From assembly GCF_000969835.1 (NCBI RefSeq), contig NZ_KQ033912.1, forward strand, positions 651,135 to 715,134: 64,000 bases of DNA. The letters run 5' to 3'. A program made the translations under genes and the position numbers. The stretch comes from Parabacteroides goldsteinii DSM 19448 = WAL 12034 (GTDB taxonomy: Bacteria > Bacteroidota > Bacteroidia > Bacteroidales > Tannerellaceae). Each line of letters opens with the position of its first letter. Position 1 is the stretch's first letter. Below the pieces are notes generated by a model that saw only the letters and a program-made list of their open reading frames with translations, made no database searches and was not told the origin of the DNA. Positions 46,342 to 56,300 of the stretch are shown piece by piece.

Positions 46342-49300
46342 TTAAAATTGAACATTCAAACCAAAAGAATACGTCCGGGCAAACGGATAAGACACTGATT
46401 TTTCAGATTCCGGATCCATACCCGGCACAAAATCAGAAACAGTAAACAAATTATTAGCAGAAAAATAGACACGGACTCTATCAAAACCCGCCGGTCTCAA
46501 TATCTCACGCGGAATAGTATATCCGATCTGTAAATTCTTCATACGGAAATATCCGGCATTGATCATCCAGTAATCAGACTGCTGATAATTATGCGTTCCA
46601 TCGTCCTTATTCAAAATACGCGGATATTTGGCTCCTGTATTTTCCGGTGTCCAGTAATCCAAATGATGTTCAAAGATAGAAGAATCATAAAACGGCCTGA
46701 CAAAATTATCCATTATAACCCGATCTTTCTGCCCGATCCCCTGGAAGAACATATTCAAATCAAAGTTCTTGTAATCAAATCCCAGATTCACACCATACAA
46801 GAAATGCGGGTTCGGATCACCTATTACAACACGGTCGTTAGCATCGATCTTATCATCTCCATTCTGGTTTTTATAACGTATGTCACCGGCTGCCGTATTG
46901 GAATTCTGGAAAGGAGCATTGGCTACCTCTTCGTCAGACTGAAATAACCCCATAGATTCGTATCCGTAAATAGAATTAAACGGTAATCCGACTTCCGTAT
47001 AGGTGTTGGATCCTTTCCACGGACCTGTATCTCCCAGATCGACAACTTCATTCCGGTTATCCGACAAGTTACCAGAAATGCTGTAACCAAAATCATTAAT
47101 CCGGTCATTCCAGCTCAGAGACAGTTCCCATCCTTTATTACGGACTTCACCGACATTCATATTCGGTTTACCGAATCCATATTCTAACGGAACAGGCATT
47201 TCCAACAAAATATCTTTAGTATTCTTGATATAATATTCACCGGTAAAATTCAAACGGCTGTTTAACACCTTTACATCTAAACCCAAGTTTAACATGTCGG
47301 AATGTTCCCAAGTCAGTTCCTGATTTCCGATCGTCTTCAAAGAAGCAATCTGCTGATAAGTATTGTTCAGTATCAGACCTCCTGTAGAAATCAATGTATA
47401 ACTCGGATAAAGTCCTAATCCGGTCGCACTACCTGTTTGTCCCCAGGATGCCCTGATCTTTAGATCATCCAGCCAGCTACGTATACCTTTCATAAACGAT
47501 TCCTGAGAAATTCTCCATGCAGCAGCCACAGAAGGGAAAGTGGACCAACGGCTTCCTTTGGCGAAACGGGAAGAAGCATCCGAACGCATACTCAATGACA
47601 AAATATATTTATTATCATAATCATAATTAATACGACCGATAAACGAAGCCAACGCCCAGTGTTCACCATTTCCGTCATTACTCCAGTTATCTTTCGGCCC
47701 TGGGTTCAATTCCCAGATAATATCAGTCGGATAACCGGAACGGGCACCTTTCAGCCAGTCGCTGTTCTCACTTTCCTGCTGATAACCTGCCAGGATATCC
47801 AGATTATGAATACCAAAACTCTTCTTATAATTCAACAATGCCTGCAAGTTATAATAAGCATTATAATCGCGACGATCTGAAAAACTATTCTCTCCGTTTT
47901 CAAAAACCTCCTGTGTAAAATAGTTTTTATAAAATACTTTACGGGCTCTGGATTCTTCATTTTTGAAAGTATATTTCACATTAGCTATTCCGGTAAACTT
48001 CAATCCGTCAATAATTTCATAATCCAGCTTGAAAATACCTGAAGCTTCATGCCTGTTCGTATATTTCTGCCCACCTTCATAAAGGGGAACCAATGGGTTT
48101 GTAAAGAATCCGGGATTATATCCGTATGAACCATCCGTATAATAGGCAACCATTGTCGGATCGGCCTGAATCAACTGTTTATAAATATCTTCCTGATTAT
48201 TCAAGGCATCCATATCCCTCAGTTGATAACGTATATCAAAAGAGATACCAAACTTTTTGGTGATCGAAATATCCGTACTCGAACGCACATTGAATACATT
48301 CTGTTGAGTATTCGGGAAAATGCCAGTCTGATGATCTACACCCGCACTTACCAGATATCTCACTTTTTCCGTACCACCGGAAGCCTCCAGACCATGACGC
48401 GTCGTAACGCTGTTCTGTATCGCCAAATCCAACCAGTTTGTGTTCGGATAACGATTCAGATCCGTACCGTTGGCAAACTTTGAAATATCTTCATCGGTAT
48501 AAATCGGAGCACGTCCCATATTTCTCTCCGCCTCATTCTTTATTCTTGCATATTCCGCTGAACTGATCGACTGCGGCATATACATCGGCGTATTAACTCC
48601 CACCGAGCCGTTATAACGGAAAGTTGGTTTACCCATCTTACCGCGTTTTGTGGTTATCAGCAATACACCATTTGCGGCCCGTGAACCATAAATAGCCGAA
48701 GATGCTGCATCTTTCAGTACATTAATACTCTCAATATCTTCCGGATTCAAGAAGTTAAAATCAGCAGGAACTCCATCGACCAACACCAAAGGTTCAGAAG
48801 AATTATCCGACTTCAAAACGGAAGATCCGCGCAGTTGAAGTTTAGGGGATTCACCCGGGGCACCTTTTGCCGTTACACTCAAGCCCGGAATCTGCCCTTG
48901 CAGAGCTTCACCGACCGTCTGGACAGGACGATTCTGAAGAACATCCGACTTAATCGTTGTCACAGCCGTAGCAATATTTCCCTTCCGTTGTGTACCGTAT
49001 CCCACGACCACTACTTCATCCAGGTTCTGTGCATCCTCTTTCAGTACAATGGACCAGTTTTTTCTATTTTTTACCGGAATTTGCTGTTCTACATAACCAA
49101 TGTATGAAATCACTAAGATATCATTATCCGAAGGTACTTCCAAACTAAAGTTACCTTCCATATCCGTGATCGTACCGACTGTTGTACCTTTAATAAAGAC
49201 ATTGGCTCCGATTACCGACAAGCCACTTTCATCGGTTACCGCCCCTTTGACCAGTTTACCGGATTGCTGGGATACTGCGGCTTGTGTTTGTGAGTGTTTC

Positions 49301-49659
49301 GTCAAAACAACATATCCGTCATCAAAAACAAATGACACGCCGGTTCCATCGAATATTCTGTTCAGACAGTCGCCGACTGTGTTATTCCCTTTCTTTAAAG
49401 AAACCGTTCTGTTTGCGTCAATCTCTCCTTTATTATAAACAAACATATAACCGGTTTCCTTTTCAACCTGTTTGATAAAGTCTCCGATCGTCATACGAGT
49501 GTTTGCAATATTTACTTTTGCCGTCTGCGAACTTAAATCCGACGCATAAGATGCAAAAATGCAGACAAACAGTAATAATGTAGAAATTCTCATAATATTT
49601 AAAAACTTCTTTAAATGTTTTCTTTGATACAAAAAGATTGACAAAGCATATTTTTCCAT
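46342..49659 (-). CDS. SusC/RagA TonB-dependent transporter with STN signalling domain
   Basis: A 1105-residue transporter. The N-terminus has a basic lead and then a signal peptide (MRISTLLLFVCIFASYA at residues 23-39), an arrangement common in this subclass. Residues about 45-115 form an STN (secretin/TonB N-terminal) domain, the part that contacts a FecR anti-sigma. CarboxypepD-like and TonB-box regions (DEVVVVGYGTQRKGN), the plug with YGSRAANGVLLITTKRGK and a long barrel ending in Phe follow. The STN domain and the upstream fecR and sigma genes make this a classic trans-envelope signalling SusC. Its 5' leader overlaps the predicted antisense RNA. Confidence 0.96.
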   Translation of the reverse strand: MEKYALSIFLYQRKHLKKFLNIMRISTLLLFVCIFASYASDLSSQTAKVNIANTRMTIGDFIKQVEKETGYMFVYNKGEIDANRTVSLKKGNNTVGDCLNRIFDGTGVSFVFDDGYVVLTKHSQTQAAVSQQSGKLVKGAVTDESGLSVIGANVFIKGTTVGTITDMEGNFSLEVPSDNDILVISYIGYVEQQIPVKNRKNWSIVLKEDAQNLDEVVVVGYGTQRKGNIATAVTTIKSDVLQNRPVQTVGEALQGQIPGLSVTAKGAPGESPKLQLRGSSVLKSDNSSEPLVLVDGVPADFNFLNPEDIESINVLKDAASSAIYGSRAANGVLLITTKRGKMGKPTFRYNGSVGVNTPMYMPQSISSAEYARIKNEAERNMGRAPIYTDEDISKFANGTDLNRYPNTNWLDLAIQNSVTTRHGLEASGGTEKVRYLVSAGVDHQTGIFPNTQQNVFNVRSSTDISITKKFGISFDIRYQLRDMDALNNQEDIYKQLIQADPTMVAYYTDGSYGYNPGFFTNPLVPLYEGGQKYTNRHEASGIFKLDYEIIDGLKFTGIANVKYTFKNEESRARKVFYKNYFTQEVFENGENSFSDRRDYNAYYNLQALLNYKKSFGIHNLDILAGYQQESENSDWLKGARSGYPTDIIWELNPGPKDNWSNDGNGEHWALASFIGRINYDYDNKYILSLSMRSDASSRFAKGSRWSTFPSVAAAWRISQESFMKGIRSWLDDLKIRASWGQTGSATGLGLYPSYTLISTGGLILNNTYQQIASLKTIGNQELTWEHSDMLNLGLDVKVLNSRLNFTGEYYIKNTKDILLEMPVPLEYGFGKPNMNVGEVRNKGWELSLSWNDRINDFGYSISGNLSDNRNEVVDLGDTGPWKGSNTYTEVGLPFNSIYGYESMGLFQSDEEVANAPFQNSNTAAGDIRYKNQNGDDKIDANDRVVIGDPNPHFLYGVNLGFDYKNFDLNMFFQGIGQKDRVIMDNFVRPFYDSSIFEHHLDYWTPENTGAKYPRILNKDDGTHNYQQSDYWMINAGYFRMKNLQIGYTIPREILRPAGFDRVRVYFSANNLFTVSDFVPGMDPESEKSVSYPFARTYSFGLNVQF

Positions 49660-49666
49660 ACCTTTG
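49638..49666 (+). promoter_or_regulatory. Promoter of the predicted antisense RNA
   Basis: On the plus strand a TTG at 49638-49640 and an exact -7 box TACCTTTG at 49659-49666 are separated by 18 bases. The box overlaps the first codon of susC on the other strand, and the direction is opposite to every coding gene nearby. Confidence 0.6.
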
Positions 49667-49669
49667 TAA

Positions 49670-49749
49670 AATTAAATGTTTAATACTTTTTTCGACTAAG
49701 AGTGTTAGATGTATAGCAGACAGGTGCTGGAACACCTGTCTGCTTTTTT
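49670..49749 (+). ncRNA. Predicted cis-antisense small RNA opposite the susC leader
   Basis: A consensus promoter at 49638-49666 would start an RNA near 49670. It would end at a very strong intrinsic terminator: perfect 12-bp arms 49715-49726 and 49733-49744, a 6-base loop, and six T at 49744-49749. The RNA would be about 80 bases and complementary to the 5' leader of susC. Its position between an anti-sigma gene and susC, its orientation and its size match the DonS class of PUL-repressing RNAs known in Bacteroides fragilis. No plus-strand protein gene explains the terminator. The remainder of 49660-50039 holds the susC promoter region and no gene. Confidence 0.7.
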
Positions 49750-50039
49750 ATATAAAAAAGGCTTCTTATTTCTTTTAAATCATAGGCATCTTATTTTAAG
49801 GTTACACATATTTTCCGATTCTATTAAGTTAAACCCATCAGATCAAAAACGCCACTATAACCGGCAACAAATTAAACACAATTTAACAAACAAGCCATAT
49901 TTCCAGCGTTTAACTTTGATTACTCGCCGATCTTCTTCATGACTTTGTTTTGCATTACACAAGTATTGTTAAGGTCATACGAATGGCCGTCATAGACAAT
50001 GCCACGACTCTGTAACAGATATTTTCGATATCAGAGTAT

Positions 50040-51017
50040 TTATTGTAAAACAATCAGATTACGCTCATCATCCTTTGTATAAGTGAACGGATATACTATC
50101 TGTAATTTCCGCAAAACGCTTTCCACTCCATCCCTTTGTCTGAATTTTCCGGTATAACGGTAGTTACCCAGTTTCGTGTTTTTCACAACAATCGACACAT
50201 CATAAAACAACTCCAGTTTCTTAATAATATCTGTTAACGACATATCATCAAAAACAAATACGCCCTCTCTCCACGACAGAAAATCGGTATTCTCAAATAA
50301 GGCAACTTCCGATGAAGAATCCGACACTATAATTTGCTGTTGCGGACGTAGTGAAAAAGTACGATTCCGGTCGTTTGCACAAGAAATGGAAACCGCTCCC
50401 TCAACCAAAGAGGTAACAAAATACTTTTCCGCCTCATAAGCGCTCACATTGAATTTTGTTCCGGTTACCTGTATATCCATTTTGCTTGTCCTGACAACAA
50501 AAGGTTTCTCCTTATTCTTTTCTACTTCAAAAAAGGCTTCTCCATGCAACTCTACCTCCCGTTGCTTCAAATCAAAACGTTCGGGATAGCGCAATGTTGA
50601 ATTGGCATTCAACCAAACTTCCGTACCGTCGGCCAGCAATACCCTGGCACGCTGACCGGGCGGGGTTGAAAACTCCTGGTAACGGGCAAGTTCTTCGCCT
50701 CTTCCTCCCATATTTGTCATTAATAAATAAGTTGACAAAACAGAGAACACCATGATAGCCGCATAACCGGCTATTTTCCGCATATTAAATAAGAATGTGC
50801 GTTTTTTCCTCAAATGAACAAACGACCGGTATTGCATATCAGAAGCAGGATGCTCCTCCCGGACTATAGAAACAAGTGCCGACAGATTTTGTATATCGGC
50901 TGCTTCTTTCTTTAGTTCTGTATTTTCTTTTAATAACAGAAAAAGAGTTTGCTTTTCTTCTGATGAAATATCTCCTGTCAAATATTTAGATAACAGATCA
51001 TGCATATTTTCTTCCAT
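50040..51017 (-). CDS. FecR family anti-sigma factor
   Basis: A 325-residue single-pass membrane protein. The cytoplasmic anti-sigma part is residues 1-80 (LLSKYLTGDISSEEKQTLF), the span lies near 84-103 (IAGYAAIMVFSVLSTYLLM), and the periplasmic FecR domain contains TPPGQRARVLLADGTEVWLNANSTLRYP, EVELHGEAFFEV and PFVVRTSKMDIQVTGTKFNV. A C-terminal STN-like DUF4974 region closes it. It should receive the signal from the STN domain of the SusC encoded next and release the sigma factor encoded upstream. It lies 58 bases after the sigma gene. Confidence 0.96.
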   Translation of the reverse strand: MEENMHDLLSKYLTGDISSEEKQTLFLLLKENTELKKEAADIQNLSALVSIVREEHPASDMQYRSFVHLRKKRTFLFNMRKIAGYAAIMVFSVLSTYLLMTNMGGRGEELARYQEFSTPPGQRARVLLADGTEVWLNANSTLRYPERFDLKQREVELHGEAFFEVEKNKEKPFVVRTSKMDIQVTGTKFNVSAYEAEKYFVTSLVEGAVSISCANDRNRTFSLRPQQQIIVSDSSSEVALFENTDFLSWREGVFVFDDMSLTDIIKKLELFYDVSIVVKNTKLGNYRYTGKFRQRDGVESVLRKLQIVYPFTYTKDDERNLIVLQ

Positions 51018-51075
51018 TTATAAAGTTAAACCCTTACCGGGAGACAGACCACTATAAAGCAGTTCAAAATAAACA

Positions 51076-51618
51076 TTAATTAACCAAGAACAAAAGCAAG
51101 GGCAAGTAATCTTTCAGTTCTACACGTAGCTTTTTCAATGCTGTAACAATATGGTTTTCAACTGTATTTACAGATATTCCTAACTCTTCTGATATTTCTT
51201 TATACTTTAATCCCTCGATACGGCTTTTTATAAACACCTCCCGGCAACGTTCCGGCAATGTATCCAAAGCCCGCTGAATGATCTCCTGCAACTCCTTTTC
51301 CGAATGATATGAATACTCCATCGATTCCAAAGCATATAGTTTGAAACCCAATTCTTCTTTCATCTGAGCATTATATTCCTCTTCTATAAGTTTATGTCTC
51401 AGGAAATTCAGGCATCTGTTTTTAACCAGGGTAAACAAATAGGTAGTAAGTGTACAGGACAATTCAAGTTCATCTTTTTTCTCCCAAAGTACCAAAAAGA
51501 CATCCTGCACTATATTTTCCACATCCTCATTTGCCGATATGTAATTCTTAGCAAATGCAAACATCTTCGGATAGTACAGCTTATATATTTTTTCAAATGT
51601 ATCTTGGGGATAAACCAT
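51076..51618 (-). CDS. ECF RNA polymerase sigma-70 factor
   Basis: A 180-residue ECF sigma factor. Region 2 runs from FEKIYKLYYPKMFAFAKNYI through NIVQDVFLVLWEKKDELE. Region 4 covers ALDTLPERCREVFIKSRIEGLKYKEISEELGISVNTVENHI-type helices near residue 125-165. It is followed by fecR, the STN-type susC, susD and the GH2 gene on the same strand, so it very likely switches on that PUL in response to its glycan. Confidence 0.96.
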   Translation of the reverse strand: MVYPQDTFEKIYKLYYPKMFAFAKNYISANEDVENIVQDVFLVLWEKKDELELSCTLTTYLFTLVKNRCLNFLRHKLIEEEYNAQMKEELGFKLYALESMEYSYHSEKELQEIIQRALDTLPERCREVFIKSRIEGLKYKEISEELGISVNTVENHIVTALKKLRVELKDYLPLLLFLVN

Positions 51619-51646
51619 ATCTAATTCTGCAAATTCTATACTTTAG

Positions 51647-51654
51647 CAAAAGTA
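51647..51654 (-). promoter_or_regulatory. -7 box of the ECF sigma gene
   Basis: TACTTTTG on the minus strand matches TAnnTTTG exactly and ends 28 bases before the sigma ATG, a fitting distance for a housekeeping promoter. Confidence 0.5.
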
Positions 51655-51786
51655 ACATATTATTCTAACTTTTAAACAATCGGGCAAGATTTATCACTTT
51701 TCTTTCCATTCCCATATGAATTTCAGGAACACTTTGTCAACACAACCTAGTCACTTTACTGATTGTTTCCCACTGCAATGGGGATT

Positions 51787-51817
51787 ATTCCCCACGTAAT
51801 AAAAAAATATGGGGAAT
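51787..51817 (-). terminator. Hairpin downstream of the TonB-like gene
   Basis: Arms 51787-51794 and 51810-51817 are perfect 8-base inverted copies with a 15-base loop that contains seven T on the minus strand. It sits 34 bases after the TonB-like gene. Because the T-run is inside the loop rather than after the stem, its use as a terminator is uncertain. Confidence 0.3.
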
Positions 51818-51850
51818 TTAAACTGGGAAAAGAAACACAGATGATAGAAG

Positions 51851-52699
51851 TTACGGGGCAAAAACAACCGGGACAAACACCTTAGCCGTATCCACCTGCC
51901 AGTCCGGTCCTTTTTCAATCAGGCGGAGGGCTTCCTTATCGGCCGATTCACACAGGCTTTGTTTTACTTTCAAATCGACAGGGCGTCCTTTTTCATTGAT
52001 ATGGAATTCAACAACGACTGTTCCGCTCACTCCTTTGCAAAGGGAATCCTGCGGATGGATAAGTTCCTTTTTCAGATATTCGCGATAAGCTTCTTCGCCG
52101 ATTACCGGCTGAAGTATATGCCGGGGCATCGAACGGGTTAAGGCCTTAGCTGCTACAGGAGCTTCCTCTTCCGCAACTATATCGGCTACAGCGACATCTT
52201 CACAAGGTGCGGAATAAACTGCTACCTGGGCTACAGAGGTTTCTGCAACAACAGGAGCCGGTGACTGAGGGGTGCCTTCAGAGACCTTCGCTTTGGTCTC
52301 CCCTGCTCCCGAAGCGCTTTCATGTTCTTGTATGGAGTCGGCTGCAATACCCGCCAACGGTACTTGTTGCAACGGAGCCGCCTGTTCCTCCATAACAACC
52401 GCCAGCGGTGACTGTGCCGGCATACCTAATTGTCTGTCCAGCCAAAAATAACTACCGAAACCTAAACAAATCAACAGGCTGGCGGCAATACTCCATTTCG
52501 TTATGCTGTTGCGAGACGAACGGGTACGAAGGGAAATACGGCGACGCATTTCTTCAATACTTTCCACATGATTGCCCTTGACGGCCTGGAAACCGTCGAG
52601 CGCATCCGACAGGAAAGGATCTTTCATCGCCTCTTTTTCCAGGCGATGGGCTTCCTTGCCTTTTCGTGAACCTTGTATGTATTGCATCAGACTTTTCAT
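51851..52699 (-). CDS. TonB C-terminal domain protein with anti-sigma-like N-terminus
   Basis: From the ATG at 52697-52699 (MKSLMQYIQGSRKGKEAHRL) the protein has about 282 residues. The cytoplasmic part (1-75) carries HRLEKEAMKDPFLSDALDGF, a segment typical of Bacteroidetes proteins encoded after ECF sigma genes and probably sigma-binding. One membrane span lies near 73-88 (WSIAASLLICLGFGSYFWL). A long Ala/Pro/Glu-rich periplasmic linker leads to a TonB C-terminal domain (about 190-282) with SGTVVVEFHINEKGRPVDLKV. The start overlaps the sigma stop in an ATGA arrangement, which supports this start over one at 52723. Confidence 0.88.
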   Translation of the reverse strand: MKSLMQYIQGSRKGKEAHRLEKEAMKDPFLSDALDGFQAVKGNHVESIEEMRRRISLRTRSSRNSITKWSIAASLLICLGFGSYFWLDRQLGMPAQSPLAVVMEEQAAPLQQVPLAGIAADSIQEHESASGAGETKAKVSEGTPQSPAPVVAETSVAQVAVYSAPCEDVAVADIVAEEEAPVAAKALTRSMPRHILQPVIGEEAYREYLKKELIHPQDSLCKGVSGTVVVEFHINEKGRPVDLKVKQSLCESADKEALRLIEKGPDWQVDTAKVFVPVVFAP

Positions 52700-53274
52700 T
52701 GCGCCATTCTCTTTTCTATGCAACTTTTCAGATTGCGTTTGCCATTCTGAATATAACTTTTTACACTTTTCAGCTGATATCCGGTCTGTTCCATGATATC
52801 AGCGTACGACATTTCTTCCATAAAGAAAGAGAGGATACAACGCTGCTGCGGTTCGGGCAATTTCTCCATGCAATGTTTGAGGGCTGCCGTACGGGCATCG
52901 TCGCTTGTTTCTTCCTTATCTAATAGATGCAAAATATCGTACGTTTCCACAAATTGTTGGTCAAAATCAGTTGCTATCTCCAGATTTTCTTTCCGGAGCA
53001 ACTGGAAACAATGGTTCTTCGCCACACTGTAAATCCAGGTTCTGAATTCCCGTATCTCGTAACGTGACAGTTTAGGCAACAGGTCTTCAAATAATTGCAT
53101 CACAGCATCCTGTGCCTTGACCTCTTCCTGCAAGTATTTCAGACACAAACCGTAAATCAACGGGATATAACGGTTATACAATTCACCGAAATAATCACTT
53201 TCCCCGGTTTCCTTATATAATCGTACCAACTCACTGTCGGAATAACTCGATATGTTACGTCTGAAAAATAGCAA
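52696..53274 (-). CDS. ECF RNA polymerase sigma-70 factor (TTG start)
   Basis: A 192-residue ECF sigma factor. Region 2 includes FGELYNRYIPLIYGLCLKYL and QDAVMQLFEDLLPKL. Region 4 includes EKLPEPQQRCILSFFMEEMSYADIMEQ and the recognition helix LKSVKSYIQNGKRNL. I see no ATG near the N-terminus, so the TTG at 53272-53274 is the best start; it lies 20 bases after the -7 box at 53294-53301. The stop overlaps the start of the TonB-like gene, so the two are coupled as a sigma/regulator pair. Confidence 0.92.
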   Translation of the reverse strand: MLFFRRNISSYSDSELVRLYKETGESDYFGELYNRYIPLIYGLCLKYLQEEVKAQDAVMQLFEDLLPKLSRYEIREFRTWIYSVAKNHCFQLLRKENLEIATDFDQQFVETYDILHLLDKEETSDDARTAALKHCMEKLPEPQQRCILSFFMEEMSYADIMEQTGYQLKSVKSYIQNGKRNLKSCIEKRMAQ

Positions 53275-53293
53275 TTTGTCCCTGTTTTTTCTA

Positions 53294-53301
53294 CAAATAT
53301 A
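53294..53301 (-). promoter_or_regulatory. -7 box of the second ECF sigma gene
   Basis: TATATTTG on the minus strand matches TAnnTTTG exactly. A TTG about 21 bases upstream could be the -33 element. The predicted transcript start lies only about 13 bases before the TTG initiation codon, which fits that codon as the true start. Confidence 0.5.
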
Positions 53302-53358
53302 AACTTTAAATCTAAATGATTACAATAAAAGCAAAAATCCCGATTATCTACACCCGAT

Positions 53359-56300
53359 TTAATTTTTACGACGATATTCAGTCGGTGTCATCCCGTAACT
53401 CTGTTTAAAAGCCGTACTAAAATAACGAGCGCTGGAAAAACCGGCACGATCTGCAACCTCCTGAATACTCATTTCTTTATGAGAGGAAAGCAGGCGGGTT
53501 GCCTCGACCATCCGGAACCTGATCACATAATCGCCAATTGAAATATCCGACAAATGGCAAAACTTGCTGTAAAGCGTCGTACGGCTCATAGCCATCCCTG
53601 AAGCAATAAAAGCTACATTCAAATCCGGATTAGTCAGATTCTCACGAATCAACGTATTCAATTTTTGCATAAACTGTTCATCCGCATTACTTACAGCATC
53701 CTCTTTAGGAGAGAACAGACAACCGGATTCCCGATAACGTGTACGAAGCTGATCGCGTTGTTTCAATATATTCCGCAAAATTACTAACAAAGAATCTACA
53801 TCAAACGGCTTTGCCAGGTATATATCCGCACCAGACTTATACCCTTCGAGCGAACTCGCCTGATCTGCTCGGGCTGTAAGTAAAACGACAGGTATATGAC
53901 TAACTGTCACATCGTTTTTGATCCGGCGACACAGTTCATAGCCATCTGTCCGAGGCATCATCACATCACTTACTATAATATCCGGCTGATATTGCCCCAA
54001 AAGTTCCCATGCTTCTTCTCCGTCTGCTGCCACATAAACTTCTTTAAACTCAGCCTGCAAAACACCGGACAGATAGTTGCGTAAATCTATTTCATCTTCG
54101 GCCACTAGTAAGGTGTATTTCGCAAGCGATATATCGGCTTGCCCTACCCCAGCATTCTCTTCCGCCACACCGGCATTCTCCATACCAAAACCGACTACCT
54201 CATTCGACTCTCCCGAGACAGAGACCTGTTCCAGCGGCAGATCGAAATAGAAAGTCGCACCACCGTCTTCATTACTATAAGCTCCAATATTACCTCCATG
54301 CAACTCCACTAATTTACGAGCATAAGCCAATCCGATTCCACTACCTTTACGATCATGGTCACCTTGATAAAAACGGGAAAAAAGACGGTCCATATCTACA
54401 TGTTCCAATCCAATACCTTGGTCAGCAAGAGAAATACGCACATTTGTTCCTATGCGTTCTGTACAAATAACTAACAGAGTATTCGGTTCGCTGAACTTCA
54501 TCGCGTTTATCAATAAGTTAGATAAAACGACACGACATTTAGAAGCATCGAAGGGGACTTTCTCCACTGAAGTATCCAACTTGAATTCCAAGCAAATTCC
54601 ACGAGCTTCAAATTCCGGAATGAAATCATTCGTTACCGACCGTATCCAATCATTGAGATTGTAAAAACAGATATCCATGACATCACCGTTCGTGTCCGAT
54701 TTTTGGGCATCGAGCACCATATCTACTATTTCCCGCATCCGGCTGGTCTGCAACAACATACCGTTCAATTGGAGGGATACATCTTCATCCGTCACTTTTC
54801 CGGATTTCAACAAACGCTTAAGTGGGGCATAAATCAAGGTCAGTGGCGTACGCAGTTCATGACTGATATTAACCATAAAGCGAACTTTCTCCTCATAGAA
54901 CTTACGTTCATGTTCTTTCATCGCCCAAGCAAGTTCGCGCTCCTTCTTCTCCATTATCAAACGGATACCCCATCCGGTTATTATCAGAACTACGGCAATC
55001 ATTAATGCTATAAACCATACCCGCTGCCACAAAGGAGGAACCACATTAACGGTTAATAATTTCAATGGTACACTCCAATCTCCGTTCCTCTTCCCATACG
55101 AAACCCATAATTCATAATTACCAGGAGTAAGAGCCGGAAACGAAAATGCATGGCTGGAAGTCTCCAATAGTTCCTCACGATCCCCCTTAATGGCAAAACG
55201 GAACAATTTTTTCCGCATCAAATCCTTCTCTTTTACGATGACACTCAGTCCCAGAGAAGCATAATCCCATGGGATGGAAATGACTTGTTCTCCAAATATG
55301 CCGTCCGGATGAATTGGCGAACCATCCAAAGCCAGATTGATCAAACTGACGGAAAAATCTTCTTCCTTTTGGAATTCCTGATCAGGTCGTATTCTTACAA
55401 CTCCATCCACACCTGCAATATAAATATCTCCGGAAGAGGTTTTTAAAGCCGGCTGCGGTAAAAACTCACGTGTAAAAACACCATCGGATTCTCCGAAAAC
55501 GATCACACGTTCCTCCTGAGAAACATACGCATATAACCCTTCATGAGTACTCACCCAAAGACGATCATAAGTATCGAAAGCTAAAGACGTAATCCCGATA
55601 AAACGCTTCGTATCAACAGTATCTATCTTTTGTGTAATGCGGTCATATACATATAATCCGGAAGAAGTCCCCAACCAGAAACGTTTATCTTTATCTTGTT
55701 TTACCGAAATAATTGTTCCGAATTCTTCCTTTGTCACGAATAGCGGACGTAACTGTTTATGCGGAAAGTCCAACACATATATAGCCTTAGAAGAACTTAT
55801 GTAACACGAATCGCCAGAAACAAAACAAGGAGCTAAAAAATTATGAGGTATCATATCTTCCGGCAAAGATTCGAATTGTTGTTTTTTTGTGTCATACACA
55901 CAAAAATAATTATCTGTTAAAAGGTAAAAACGGTTTTCATCCACACGATACAAACGAACCGCATTCCCTAGCAGAAATAAATCATTTCGAACATTCCCCC
56001 AGTTTAACCGAAACTCCCGGCATTCTCCGGTCGTTTTATTAAAAAGACAAAGGCCGACACCAAATAAAGACAACAACAATTCCGAGTTACTATAGGGCAT
56101 AATGGAAACAATTTTCATATCCGATGTTTTAGGATATTTCTGAAACATTTCCTTTACCGGATCAAACAAATTAAGACCACCACCATCTGTTCCCATCCAG
56201 ATTTTCCCGTCCGTATCTTCATACATGGAAGTAACCGACTGGAAACTTAATCCATAAGACACCCCGGGAGGAGCATCCCGATAGGTAGTCATAAAAACGG

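Noticed and set aside
50005..50038. Hairpin after fecR as a strong terminator
   Set aside because: The pairing is imperfect and no T-run follows on the minus strand, so it is too weak to list.
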